Assembly (NCBI GenBank): GCA_910588495.1
Contig: CAJUPU010000017.1
Coordinates: 1-59,703, forward strand
DNA length: 59,703 bases
From: an uncultured Oscillospiraceae bacterium
Lineage (GTDB): Bacteria > Bacillota > Clostridia > Oscillospirales > Oscillospiraceae
Direction of reading: 5' to 3'
Part shown: piece after piece, positions 25,923-33,863 of the stretch
Position numbering within the stretch: position 1 is the stretch's first letter
Layout of the letters: the number at the start of each line of letters is the position of its first letter
Notes under the pieces: generated by a model
What the model was told of the DNA's origin: nothing
What the model saw: the letters and a program-made list of their open reading frames with translations, nothing else
Databases searched by the model: none
Position numbers and translations under genes: made by a program

Positions 25923-26978
25923 ATGAAAAAACTGCTTGCGTTGATCCTCGCATTGACCATGAGCTTGACCCTGGCGGCCTGTTCCAGCGGCGACACCACC
26001 GGGAGCAAGGCGCCCGCCGACGAGAGCAAGGCGCCCGCCACAGAGAGCAAGGCCCCCGATAACGAGGGCGGCAAGAAGCTGATCGCCGGCATGGTGTTCC
26101 AGGAGGACCAGTTCTTCAAGCTGCTGTCCGCCGGCTACGAGGCCGCAGCCAAGGACATGGGCTATGACATCCAGCTCACCAACACCAATAACGACCAGAG
26201 CAAGGAGACTGAGGCGCTGAACACCTATTCCGCCCAAGGCGTGGTGGGCGTGGCCATCTCCCCGCTGAACACCCAGGTCTCCCCCGCCGCCGTGGAGGAC
26301 GCCCACAACGCCGGTATGGAGATTGCCGTCTGCAATGCCGCCATCGACGCGTTCCCCTACGCCGTTGCCTCCTTTTCCGCCGACAACGTCTCCTTCTGCA
26401 AGCAGACCGGCGAGGCCGCCGTGGCCTTTATCAAGGAGCACTATGAGGCCGACCGCACCCTGAAGATCGGCGTGGTGCAGTTCAAGACCCAGGTGCCCGA
26501 GCAGTCCGCCGACCGGGTGAAGGGCTTCTTCTCCGCTCTGGACGAGGCGGGCGTCAAGTACGAGATCGTCTCCGACCAGGACGCCTGGCTTCAGGACATG
26601 GCCGTGGAGACCGCCGGCGACATGATCAGCGCCAACCCCGATCTGGACCTCATCTACGCCGCCAATGACGGCGGAACCGTGGGCAGCGTCATGGCCGTGG
26701 AGAACGCGGGCAAGGCCGGTCAGATCTTCGTGTTCGGCACCGACGGCTCCGAGCAGATCGTCTCCCTGCTGAAGGCCGACACCAACATCCTCCAGGCCGT
26801 CACCGCCCAGGACGCCTTCCAGATCGGCTACTCCACCGTGGAGGCCCTGATCAACAAGCTGGAAGGCAAGACCGTCGAGGGCGAGGGCAAGACCAATATC
26901 ATCCCCGGCATCCCCCTGGTCCGCGGCGAGACCGAGACCCTGGACAAGTACCTGACCGACCTGCAGGGCATGATGTAA
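25923..26978 (+). CDS. Sugar-type ABC transporter substrate-binding lipoprotein
   Basis: A 351-residue lipoprotein. The signal peptide ends in the lipobox LAAC (Cys 20), and a linker with three SKAP repeats (residues 27-48) follows. The rest is a type I periplasmic-binding fold of the ribose/galactose group: LIAGMVFQEDQFFKLLSAGY, VVGVAISPLNTQ, and LDLIYAANDGGTVGSVMAVE then FVFGTDGSEQIVSLL. It captures the substrate outside the membrane for the ATPase and permease downstream. Start at 25923 follows AATGGAGG. Confidence 0.9.
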   Translation: MKKLLALILALTMSLTLAACSSGDTTGSKAPADESKAPATESKAPDNEGGKKLIAGMVFQEDQFFKLLSAGYEAAAKDMGYDIQLTNTNNDQSKETEALNTYSAQGVVGVAISPLNTQVSPAAVEDAHNAGMEIAVCNAAIDAFPYAVASFSADNVSFCKQTGEAAVAFIKEHYEADRTLKIGVVQFKTQVPEQSADRVKGFFSALDEAGVKYEIVSDQDAWLQDMAVETAGDMISANPDLDLIYAANDGGTVGSVMAVENAGKAGQIFVFGTDGSEQIVSLLKADTNILQAVTAQDAFQIGYSTVEALINKLEGKTVEGEGKTNIIPGIPLVRGETETLDKYLTDLQGMM

Positions 26979-27126
26979 CACAGCAGCAGCTGAATAGGCC
27001 GCCCCACCGCCCATCCGGGCGGTGGGGGCCTGCGCCTGCTTGACGGCCGTGATCGGAACGCCGCCGGAAACGCGGCAGGGCTCCGATTGCGGCCGGCTGG
27101 ACCAGCGCGGGCGGAAAACGTATGTC

Positions 27127-27224
27127 TATAGTCGGCGCTTGCGCACTTTTGTGCCCCCGGCGGGCCGTTGGCCCACTGGCTGAAAAAACGCAGTCTGCGT
27201 TTTTTCCATCGCGCTGACTATATA
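27127..27224. repeat. Inverted-repeat element with an internal hairpin
   Basis: TATAGTCGGCGC at the left end and GCGCTGACTATA at the right end are imperfect inverted arms (11 of 12 bases). Inside, AAAAAACGCAGTCTGCGTTTTTT (as arms AAAAAACGCA and TGCGTTTTTT, 27183-27205) is a strong terminator-like hairpin. It lies in the 266-base gap between the binding-protein and ATPase genes and would thin out transcription of the downstream genes. It looks like a small non-autonomous element. Confidence 0.5.
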
Positions 27225-27244
27225 AAGAATGGAAGGAATGGCAT

Positions 27245-28735
27245 ATGAGTGTATTGAGGACTGAGGGGATCGTGAAGGATTACCCGGGCACGCGGGCGCT
27301 GGACGACGTGACCGTTTCCTTTGAGGGGGGCAGGGTGCACGCCTTCATCGGAAAGAACGGCTCGGGAAAGTCCACGCTGGTCAAAGTGTTTTCCGGCGCG
27401 ATCCAGCCCACCCAGGGCAAGTTTTTCCTGGACGATCAGGAGCTGCACTTCTCTGACCCCACCGACGCCTTCAAGCAGGGGATCGCCACCGTGTACCAGG
27501 AGCTGAGTCTGGTGCCCTACCTCACCGTGGCGGAGAACATCTACCTGGGCCGCCTGCCGAAAAAGGGCAGGGTCATCGACTGGAAAAAGACCTATGAGAT
27601 GGCCGGGAATCTGCTGAAAAAGATGAACGTGGACATCGACCCCCACGAGAAGGTGTTCCGGTTGAGCATGTGGCAGTGCCAGGTGGTGGAGATCACCAAG
27701 GCCATGAGCTTCTCCCCCAAAGTGCTGATGCTGGACGAACCCACCAGCGCCCTGGCCCAGAACGAGACGCAAAGCCTCTTTGAAGTGGTGCGCACCCTGC
27801 GGGACCAGGGGGTGGTGGTCATCTACATCTCCCACCGCCTCCAGGAGATCTGGGAGATCGCCGACACCGTCACCGTGCTGCGGGACGGCAAGTTCATCGG
27901 GAAAAAGGACGTGGGCGAGCTGGACCACAAGGGCGTCATCAAGATGATGTTCGGCGACGTGGAGCTCAAGGCCCGGCCCACGGACCTGGTGGTGTCCGAC
28001 GAGGTGGTCATGAAGGTGGATGGCCTGACTCGGGCCGGGAAGTTTTCCGACGTGAGCTTCGAGCTGAAGAAGGGCGAGGTGCTGGGCATCGCCGGAATGC
28101 TGGGGGCGGGGCGCACGGAGCTTTTGCGCTCCCTGTTCGGGGTGGACGGCTATGACAGCGGCAGAATCATCATGAACGGCGAGGTGATGGAGCGCAGGGC
28201 CACCCCGGAGCAGATGAAAAAGCGGGGCATGGGCCTGACCCCCGAGGAGCGGAAAAACCAGGGCGTCATCTTGATCCACTCCATCCGGGACAACCTGTGC
28301 AACGCCTGCCTGGACAAGGTGTCCGACCACCACATCATCAACCGCAAGCGCCGGGAGGAGTTTGCCAACCGGCAGGTGGAGGACCTGGCGATCAAGATCC
28401 CCGGCATCATGGCCAACGTGGGCTCCCTGTCCGGCGGCAACCAGCAGAAGGTGGTCATCGGCAACTGGCTGAACACCGGCCCCAAGATCATGATGTACGA
28501 CGAGCCCTCCCGGGGCATCGACGTCAATGCCAAACAGCAGATCTTCCAGATCATGTGGGACCAGTCCCGCAAGGGCGTGTCCAGCATCTTCGTCTCCTCC
28601 GAGCTGGAGGAACTGATGGAGGTCTGCCACCGCATCCTGGTGATGCACATGGGGCGGATCGTTGGAGAGGTCTACCCCGAACAGCTGACGATTGAACAGC
28701 TGTATGCCGACTGCATGGGAGGAAGAATAGAATGA
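27245..28735 (+). CDS. Sugar ABC transporter ATP-binding protein (RbsA/MglA-like)
   Basis: A 496-residue tandem ATPase. Domain 1 has Walker A GKNGSGKSTL (about 38-47) and Walker B VLMLDEPTSAL. Its signature is LSMWQCQVVEI, a variant of the usual LSxxQ form. Domain 2 has the degenerate Walker A GMLGAGRTELLRSLFG and signature LSGGNQQKVVIGNWL. This two-domain layout is specific to ribose/galactose/xylose-type importers. The stop overlaps the permease start as ATGA. GGAAGGAATGGC precedes the ATG. Confidence 0.93.
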   Translation: MSVLRTEGIVKDYPGTRALDDVTVSFEGGRVHAFIGKNGSGKSTLVKVFSGAIQPTQGKFFLDDQELHFSDPTDAFKQGIATVYQELSLVPYLTVAENIYLGRLPKKGRVIDWKKTYEMAGNLLKKMNVDIDPHEKVFRLSMWQCQVVEITKAMSFSPKVLMLDEPTSALAQNETQSLFEVVRTLRDQGVVVIYISHRLQEIWEIADTVTVLRDGKFIGKKDVGELDHKGVIKMMFGDVELKARPTDLVVSDEVVMKVDGLTRAGKFSDVSFELKKGEVLGIAGMLGAGRTELLRSLFGVDGYDSGRIIMNGEVMERRATPEQMKKRGMGLTPEERKNQGVILIHSIRDNLCNACLDKVSDHHIINRKRREEFANRQVEDLAIKIPGIMANVGSLSGGNQQKVVIGNWLNTGPKIMMYDEPSRGIDVNAKQQIFQIMWDQSRKGVSSIFVSSELEELMEVCHRILVMHMGRIVGEVYPEQLTIEQLYADCMGGRIE

Positions 28736-29745
28736 GTGAGAAAGGCGTCAAGCTCCCCAAGATGAGCCTGTTTTCCAAGAAAAGGACCAACAACTTCTTG
28801 CTGGACCATATGATAGAGCTTCTGCTGGTGGTCATGATCATCGCGCTGAGCATTGCCGAGCCGAAGTTCATCGGCGTGGTCAACATTTTGAACGTGCTAC
28901 GCAACTGCGCTATGAAGGGCGTCATCGCCTACGGCATGTGCCTGGTCATCATCTCCGGCGAGATCGACCTGTCCGTGGGCTCCCAGGTGGCCCTGAGCGC
29001 CGTCATCGCGGCCTGGGTGTCCAAAAACCTCAGCGCCGCCGGTGTCATGCCCCAGACGCTGGGCGCGGTGGTGGGCGTGATCGCCGCCATCGCTGTGGCC
29101 ATGCTCATCGGCACCTTCCACGCCTGGGCCCGGCACAAATTCGGGATGCCCTCCTTCATCGTCACCCTGGCCAACCTCAACATCCTCTATGGCCTGGCGG
29201 CTATCATCTGCGGCGGCTTCCCCATCACCGACTGCTTCCCCGACTGGTACGTCAAACTGGGCACCGGCCGCATCTTCGGCATCCCCGTGCCGGCGCTGAT
29301 CTTCATCCTGGTGTTCTTCCTGTTCTGGTTCCTGATGGAAAAGACCGAGCTGGGCCGCCAGATCTACGCCGTGGGCGGCAACGCCGAGGCGGCGCGGCTC
29401 AACGGGATCAGCGTGTGGAGGACCCGGCTGTTCGTCATGTGTATCGTGCAGCTCATGTGCGTGCTCAGCGGCGTGATGAACTCCGCCCAGGTGCGCAGCG
29501 CCACCTTCGGCTTCGGCCGTGGCTGGGAGACTCAGATCATCTCCTCCGTGGTCATCGGCGGCACCAGTATGCTGGGCGGCATCGGCACCGTGTGGGGCAC
29601 CCTCATCGGCGTGCTGTTCACCGGCATCATCAACAACGGCATGACCCTGCTCAACGTCAACGAATATATGCAGTACGTGGTCAACGGCGGCCTGATGTTC
29701 TTCGCCGTCTGGTTCAACACCTACGTGACCAGGCAGAAGAGCTGA
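28732..29745 (+). CDS. Sugar ABC transporter permease (RbsC-like)
   Basis: A 337-residue permease with about ten membrane segments. The family pattern is visible as ISGEIDLSVGSQVALSAVIA (about 80-100), YAVGGNAEAARLNGISVWRT and SSVVIGGTSMLGGIGTVWGT. The single permease gene implies a homodimer. It completes the importer and is the last gene of the six-gene operon, which ends at the hairpin at 29771. Confidence 0.93.
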   Translation: MSEKGVKLPKMSLFSKKRTNNFLLDHMIELLLVVMIIALSIAEPKFIGVVNILNVLRNCAMKGVIAYGMCLVIISGEIDLSVGSQVALSAVIAAWVSKNLSAAGVMPQTLGAVVGVIAAIAVAMLIGTFHAWARHKFGMPSFIVTLANLNILYGLAAIICGGFPITDCFPDWYVKLGTGRIFGIPVPALIFILVFFLFWFLMEKTELGRQIYAVGGNAEAARLNGISVWRTRLFVMCIVQLMCVLSGVMNSAQVRSATFGFGRGWETQIISSVVIGGTSMLGGIGTVWGTLIGVLFTGIINNGMTLLNVNEYMQYVVNGGLMFFAVWFNTYVTRQKS

Positions 29746-29770
29746 CAGGAGCGTTCCGCCTCAGACTAGG

Positions 29771-29806
29771 AAAGGGGCCGGCATCCAATGGATACCGGCC
29801 CCTTTT
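29771..29806. terminator. Shared terminator between convergent operons
   Basis: AAAGGGGCCGGCATCC and GGATACCGGCCCCTTTT form a strong stem, 25 bases past the permease stop and 15 bases before the RACo stop. It can end both operons. Confidence 0.85.
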
Positions 29807-29821
29807 GGCAGGCGCGTCGAT

Positions 29822-31345
29822 TCAAAACAGCATCTGTTCCACATACTGCTCTATAAAATAGGGATCGGCCGCCAGGTCCAGCGTTTTGGCCTGGCGAGCC
29901 AGCGACTCGCTCTCCTCCGCCAGCGCCCCCCGGCGCAGAAGCATGGCCGCCCCAGCCAGCGCGGCGTTGCCCAGCACCCGGCACCGCCCCACCAGTTCCT
30001 CCGGCACCAGGCCGATTGCTGCGGCGGAGCCCAGGTCCACATAACTGCCAAAGCCCCCGGCCACAGCTGCCTGGGACAGCTCCTGCGCACCCACGCCGGC
30101 GCGGTGGAGCAGGGTCTCCGTCCCGGCACGGATGGCGCTCTTGGCCAGCTGGATCTGCCGGATATCCTGCTGGGTGAAGCGGACCTGTCCGGTAAGCGGG
30201 TATTCGTCCGCCTCCCCGGTGAAGCAGCCGGTCTCGTCCAGCGCGCCCACGGCCAGCAGCGCCGCCACGGCGTCGATGGCCCCGCTGCCGCAGATGCCCA
30301 CGGCGGGCCGGTCCCCGATGGTGTGGACGCTCACCCGGCCTCCGGCGGCGCTCACGTGGTCGATGGCCCCGGGGGCGCCCTGCATCCCCTGGGAGAGCCC
30401 CGCGCCCTCAAAGGCGGGGCCCGCCGCCGTGGAGCAGCACAGCAGCTCCCCTTTGTGCCACAGGGCGATCTCTCCGTTGGTGCCGATGTCCATAAGCAGG
30501 GCACTTTTCGGGCGGCGGCAGATGCCGCTGGCCAGCAGGGCCGTGGTGATGTCGCCCCCCACAAAGGCGGACACGCACCGGGGCAGATAGACCGGCGTGT
30601 CCGGCGGGCAGGGCAGCTCCAGCGCCCCGGCGGGGACCGTTTTCCCGAACAGCTCCCGGGCCTGGAAGGGGGCGGCGGCCAGCCCAGACGGGTCCGTCCC
30701 GGTGAGCAGGTGGAGCATGGCCGTATTGCCGGTGATCGCCAGGCCGTCCAGCTCCCGGGTGTCCCGTCCGGCGGCGCGGCACATCTGCTCCAGCAGAGCG
30801 GAAACCGCCCGGCGGATACACCCGGCCAGCACCGGGCCGTCCCCCGCCATGGCCCGGCCGATGCGGGAGATGACGTCCGCGCCGTAGGTGCGCTGGGGGT
30901 TGGGGGCGGCGGCGGACCCCAGCAGACCGGACCGGCCGTACAGCTGGGCGGCCAGGGTGGTGGTGCCGATATCCACGGCGGCCCCCAGGGTGTGAAACAG
31001 CGGGTCCTGCACCGGGCCGGAGGCCTCCCCCGCGCCCGAGGCACAGATCTGGCTCACCGCCGCCCGGTATGCGGGGCGCAGCTGGGCGTCGCCCAGAATC
31101 CGGCACCGGCAGGCCAGCCGGAAGCCCGTCCGCAGCTCCTCCCCGCTCAGCGCCCCCCGCTCGGAGGAGTCCGGCGGAGACAGCCGCCCGCTGGCCCATA
31201 CCCGGCACTTGCCGCAGCGCCCCTGTCCGCCGCAGGGCATGTCCACGTCCAGTCCCGCCCGGCCCAGCACGTCCGCCGCCAGGGCCCCTTCCTCCACGGA
31301 AATGGTGCGGGGACCGTCCTCCAGCAAAAGGGTCAGCGTGGGCAC
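29822..31345 (-). CDS. Corrinoid activation protein, RACo-type (2Fe-2S/ASKHA, DUF4445)
   Basis: A 507-residue reductive activator of corrinoid proteins. The N-terminal ferredoxin domain binds 2Fe-2S with C38, C44, C47 (MPCGGQGRCGKCRV) and C79. A linker leads to the ASKHA ATPase domain, with GAAVDIGTTTLAAQLYG, LLMDIGTNGEIAL and AGPAFEGAGLSQGM. It uses ATP and an electron to return inactive cob(II)alamin to cob(I)alamin. The GTG at 31345 is chosen because GGAGAGGGGGAGG precedes it and it overlaps the DUF2284 gene by 13 bases. Its presence supports real corrinoid methyl transfer in this locus. Confidence 0.9.
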   Translation of the reverse strand: MPTLTLLLEDGPRTISVEEGALAADVLGRAGLDVDMPCGGQGRCGKCRVWASGRLSPPDSSERGALSGEELRTGFRLACRCRILGDAQLRPAYRAAVSQICASGAGEASGPVQDPLFHTLGAAVDIGTTTLAAQLYGRSGLLGSAAAPNPQRTYGADVISRIGRAMAGDGPVLAGCIRRAVSALLEQMCRAAGRDTRELDGLAITGNTAMLHLLTGTDPSGLAAAPFQARELFGKTVPAGALELPCPPDTPVYLPRCVSAFVGGDITTALLASGICRRPKSALLMDIGTNGEIALWHKGELLCCSTAAGPAFEGAGLSQGMQGAPGAIDHVSAAGGRVSVHTIGDRPAVGICGSGAIDAVAALLAVGALDETGCFTGEADEYPLTGQVRFTQQDIRQIQLAKSAIRAGTETLLHRAGVGAQELSQAAVAGGFGSYVDLGSAAAIGLVPEELVGRCRVLGNAALAGAAMLLRRGALAEESESLARQAKTLDLAADPYFIEQYVEQMLF

Positions 31346-31899
31346 GGCCCCTCCCCCTCTCCCAAAAATACCGCGCCGAAATAGGTGACGGTATCCACGC
31401 CGTTGATGTACTTCATGCCCGCCTGGGGGGCCAGGACGGAGACGTTGATCCCATAGGCCTCCAGGCTGGCGATGGCCTGCTCCGGGTCCCGGCAGGGCCG
31501 GCCGTCCAGCTTGGCGCAGCGCCGGCACACCCGGCATCCCCCCGCCCCCAGCAGCAGCACCGGGGCGATTTCACAGTCGGCCAGCGTCCGGCGGATCCGG
31601 GCGGTAAGCCGGTTCATCTTCTCCCCGGCGGCCATCATGCCCTCAAAGTCATAGCTGTCCTCCAGGGTGTCCACCGTCTGGTAGACCACCGCCCAGCGCC
31701 AGCGCTTCAGGCTGGCGATCAGCTGGTCCACCTCCCCCACCAGAGGCGGGCACATCCAGCTGCGGCCATACATCCCGCAGGCGTTGCTCTCGCACAGCCT
31801 GCGGAAGTCCGGTTGGAAGTCGATGTCCTCCACCGCCACCACCCCGGCCCGATGCGCGCCCAGCTCCAAAATGAGCCGCCCGATCTGCTCCAGATCCAT
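31333..31899 (-). CDS. DUF2284 cysteine-rich metal-binding protein
   Basis: A 188-residue protein with two cysteine clusters: C36-x4-C41-x8-C50 (CESNACGMYGRSWMCPP) and GGCRVCRRCAKLDGRPC (about 133-149). Cysteine-rich DUF2284 proteins are often annotated as metal- or Fe-S-binding, and many lie near corrinoid methyltransferase genes. An electron-transfer role to RACo or the corrinoid protein is an inference from the gene overlap. The start at 31899 follows AGGAGGACAGGG; the open frame to 32052 has no comparable site. Confidence 0.75.
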   Translation of the reverse strand: MDLEQIGRLILELGAHRAGVVAVEDIDFQPDFRRLCESNACGMYGRSWMCPPLVGEVDQLIASLKRWRWAVVYQTVDTLEDSYDFEGMMAAGEKMNRLTARIRRTLADCEIAPVLLLGAGGCRVCRRCAKLDGRPCRDPEQAIASLEAYGINVSVLAPQAGMKYINGVDTVTYFGAVFLGEGEGPCPR

Positions 31900-31976
31900 C
31901 CCTGTCCTCCTGTTCCGCCGGTGGGCCCGGCAATAAGATGGGCCGGGAAACGGCAGCGCGTCTCCCGGCCATTCGA

Positions 31977-32978
31977 TCACCCGTAGAATTCCTCCACCGC
32001 CGCGAAGAAGGCGTCGATGTTCTCCCAGGAGGTGGCGGGCGGGATGTCGCACCCCGAGGAGATCAGGAAGTTCTTGTGCTTGCAGCAGGTCTCCATGATG
32101 CCCAGCGTGTCCTCCCGGACCTTTTCCGGGGTGCCGTTGCGGAAAGCGGACACCGGGTCCACATTGCCCATGGTGAGCACGTCCTCCGGCATCTGCTCCA
32201 GCATCTCGATCATGGGGACGGCGTTGCCGAAGTGGTAGGCGGCGGCGCCGCAGGAGAGGATCTCCGGCACCATGCGGCCGATGGTGTTGCCGCAGTTGTG
32301 GTAGATCACCAGGAACGTGTCGTCCTGGACGGCGTCCACGATGCGCTTGATGTAGGGGGCGGAGAACTCCCCGCAGAAGTCGGGGGAGAGCAGCCCCGCG
32401 GCGGGCTCGGCGATGACCACACCGTGGGCCCCGGCGTCCTTGTACGCCTGGATGTACTTCAGCAGGAACTGGGTGGCCTTTTCCAGGGTGGCGTGGACCA
32501 TCTCCGGCTCCTCATAGCAGTCGATCATGATCTGGGTCATGTCCATCAGCCGCCCGGCCAGGGAGAAGGGGCCGATCACCCCGGCAAACACCGGCCGGTC
32601 CACGATCTGCTTCAGCGCCTTCTGGATGGCCTCCACGTAGATCCCGGTGCGGCCGTCCCCCACCTGGGGAACTTTCAGCTTCTCCACGTCCTCCACGGTC
32701 TCCACCACGGCGCCCACCACGGTGGGCACCTCGTCGTCCGTCACCCGAATCTGGGAGCCGAAGCACTCCGCCTCCACCGACAGGTCCATCAGGGACACGG
32801 ACGCGGCGGTGGGGCAGCGCTTGGCGATGGCGGCCATCCCGGCGGCCTGGGCGTCGCTGCTCCGGATCAGCTCCCGGACGGTGATGTCCAGCAGCTGGAT
32901 GGAGGGAAAGGAGAGGACAGGCAGCGCCCGGCGTTTGTCCGCGGTCATCTGCTCCCGCAGCCAGTTTTTCATATCCAT
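31977..32978 (-). CDS. Corrinoid methyltransferase, MtaA/CmuA-like (URO-D family protein 4)
   Basis: A 333-residue URO-D superfamily methyltransferase. It is the only one of the four paralogues here with a complete zinc triad: H and C in FLVIYHNCGNTIGRM and a C-terminal C in FLISSGCDIPPAT. Superfamily landmarks include GPFSLAGRLMDMTQIM and MGNVDPVSAFRNGTPEKV. MtaA-type enzymes move a methyl group between a corrinoid protein and a thiol or another acceptor. It starts 16 bases after the corrinoid protein gene, its probable partner. Confidence 0.88.
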   Translation of the reverse strand: MDMKNWLREQMTADKRRALPVLSFPSIQLLDITVRELIRSSDAQAAGMAAIAKRCPTAASVSLMDLSVEAECFGSQIRVTDDEVPTVVGAVVETVEDVEKLKVPQVGDGRTGIYVEAIQKALKQIVDRPVFAGVIGPFSLAGRLMDMTQIMIDCYEEPEMVHATLEKATQFLLKYIQAYKDAGAHGVVIAEPAAGLLSPDFCGEFSAPYIKRIVDAVQDDTFLVIYHNCGNTIGRMVPEILSCGAAAYHFGNAVPMIEMLEQMPEDVLTMGNVDPVSAFRNGTPEKVREDTLGIMETCCKHKNFLISSGCDIPPATSWENIDAFFAAVEEFYG

Positions 32979-32994
32979 GGCCGTGCCCTCCGCC

Positions 32995-33627
32995 TCAGGC
33001 CAGCAGCTGGACGGCCACGTCGGCGGCGGTGGCGGCGTCGGGGGTGTACTTGTCCGCGCCGATCTGCTGGCAGAAGTTGTCGGTGACGGGGGCGCCGCCC
33101 ACCATGATCTTCACCTTGTCCCGCAGCCCGGCCTCCTGGGCGGCTTTCACCACCTCGCCCATGACGCCCATGGTGGTGGTCAGCAGGGCGGAGCAGCAGA
33201 TGATCTGGCAGCCCTCGTTCCTGACGGCCTCGATATACCGCTCGGGAGGCACGTCCACCCCCAGGTCCACCACCTCCAGGCCCTTGCCCTCCATCATCAT
33301 CTTCACCAGGTTCTTGCCGATGTCGTGGAGGTCGCCCTTCACGGTGCCGATGCACACCTTGCCGGTGGCCTTCACGCCGCTCTCCGCCAGCAGGGGCTTG
33401 AGCAGGGTGGTGCCCATGTTCATGGCCCGGGCGGCCACCAGCACCTCGGGGACGAACACCTCGTTGGCCTTGAACTTCTCGCCCACCACGTTCATGCCGC
33501 TGAGCAGACCCTCTTCCAGGATCTGGCGGGCGGGGATGCCCTGGTCGATGGCCTGCTGGACCAGCTCCTTTACCACCTTGGCTTTGCCGCGCTGCAAATT
33601 CTCGGAAATTTCCACTAAAATACTCAT
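32995..33627 (-). CDS. Corrinoid (B12-binding) methyltransferase protein, MtaC/MttC-like
   Basis: A 210-residue two-domain corrinoid protein. Residues 1-85 are the helical cap (ILEEGLLSGMNVVGEKFKAN, EVFVPEVLVAARAMN). Residues 88-210 are the Rossmann B12 domain with the lower axial ligand in VKGDLHDIGKNLV (H101), SALLTTT (S146) and VGGAPV (177-178). It carries the methyl group between two methyltransferases. The start at 33627 has GAGGAGAGC upstream; a -10-like TATAGT lies on the minus strand at about 33706-33711. First gene of the corrinoid operon. Confidence 0.93.
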   Translation of the reverse strand: MSILVEISENLQRGKAKVVKELVQQAIDQGIPARQILEEGLLSGMNVVGEKFKANEVFVPEVLVAARAMNMGTTLLKPLLAESGVKATGKVCIGTVKGDLHDIGKNLVKMMMEGKGLEVVDLGVDVPPERYIEAVRNEGCQIICCSALLTTTMGVMGEVVKAAQEAGLRDKVKIMVGGAPVTDNFCQQIGADKYTPDAATAADVAVQLLA

Positions 33628-33863
33628 TTTTCTGCTCTCCTCATCATTGATCATGATTTGCCACCGCCGGACGGGACAGCCCGCCGGGTGGCTGTCTCTG
33701 GGAATACTATAGCTGTGTTCGTATTTGCTTCATAGTAAAAAAGTCTAAATTTTTGTAAAATTTTGCGCTCTTTTTGTGATGGTCATATAGAAATGGACCG
33801 TTCTACGTTTACAACAAATTTTTCCCAAAAATTTTGTCCAGTATGCCAGGGGAGGAAACAGCG

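Noticed and set aside
26010..26070. Tandem repeat in the binding-protein gene as a CRISPR or VNTR
   Set aside because: It is three short repeats coding for SKAP in a flexible lipoprotein linker; there are no spacers.
24711..27014. A 767-codon minus-strand frame opposite the URO-D 3 and binding-protein genes
   Set aside because: Antisense shadow of two clear genes in high-GC DNA.
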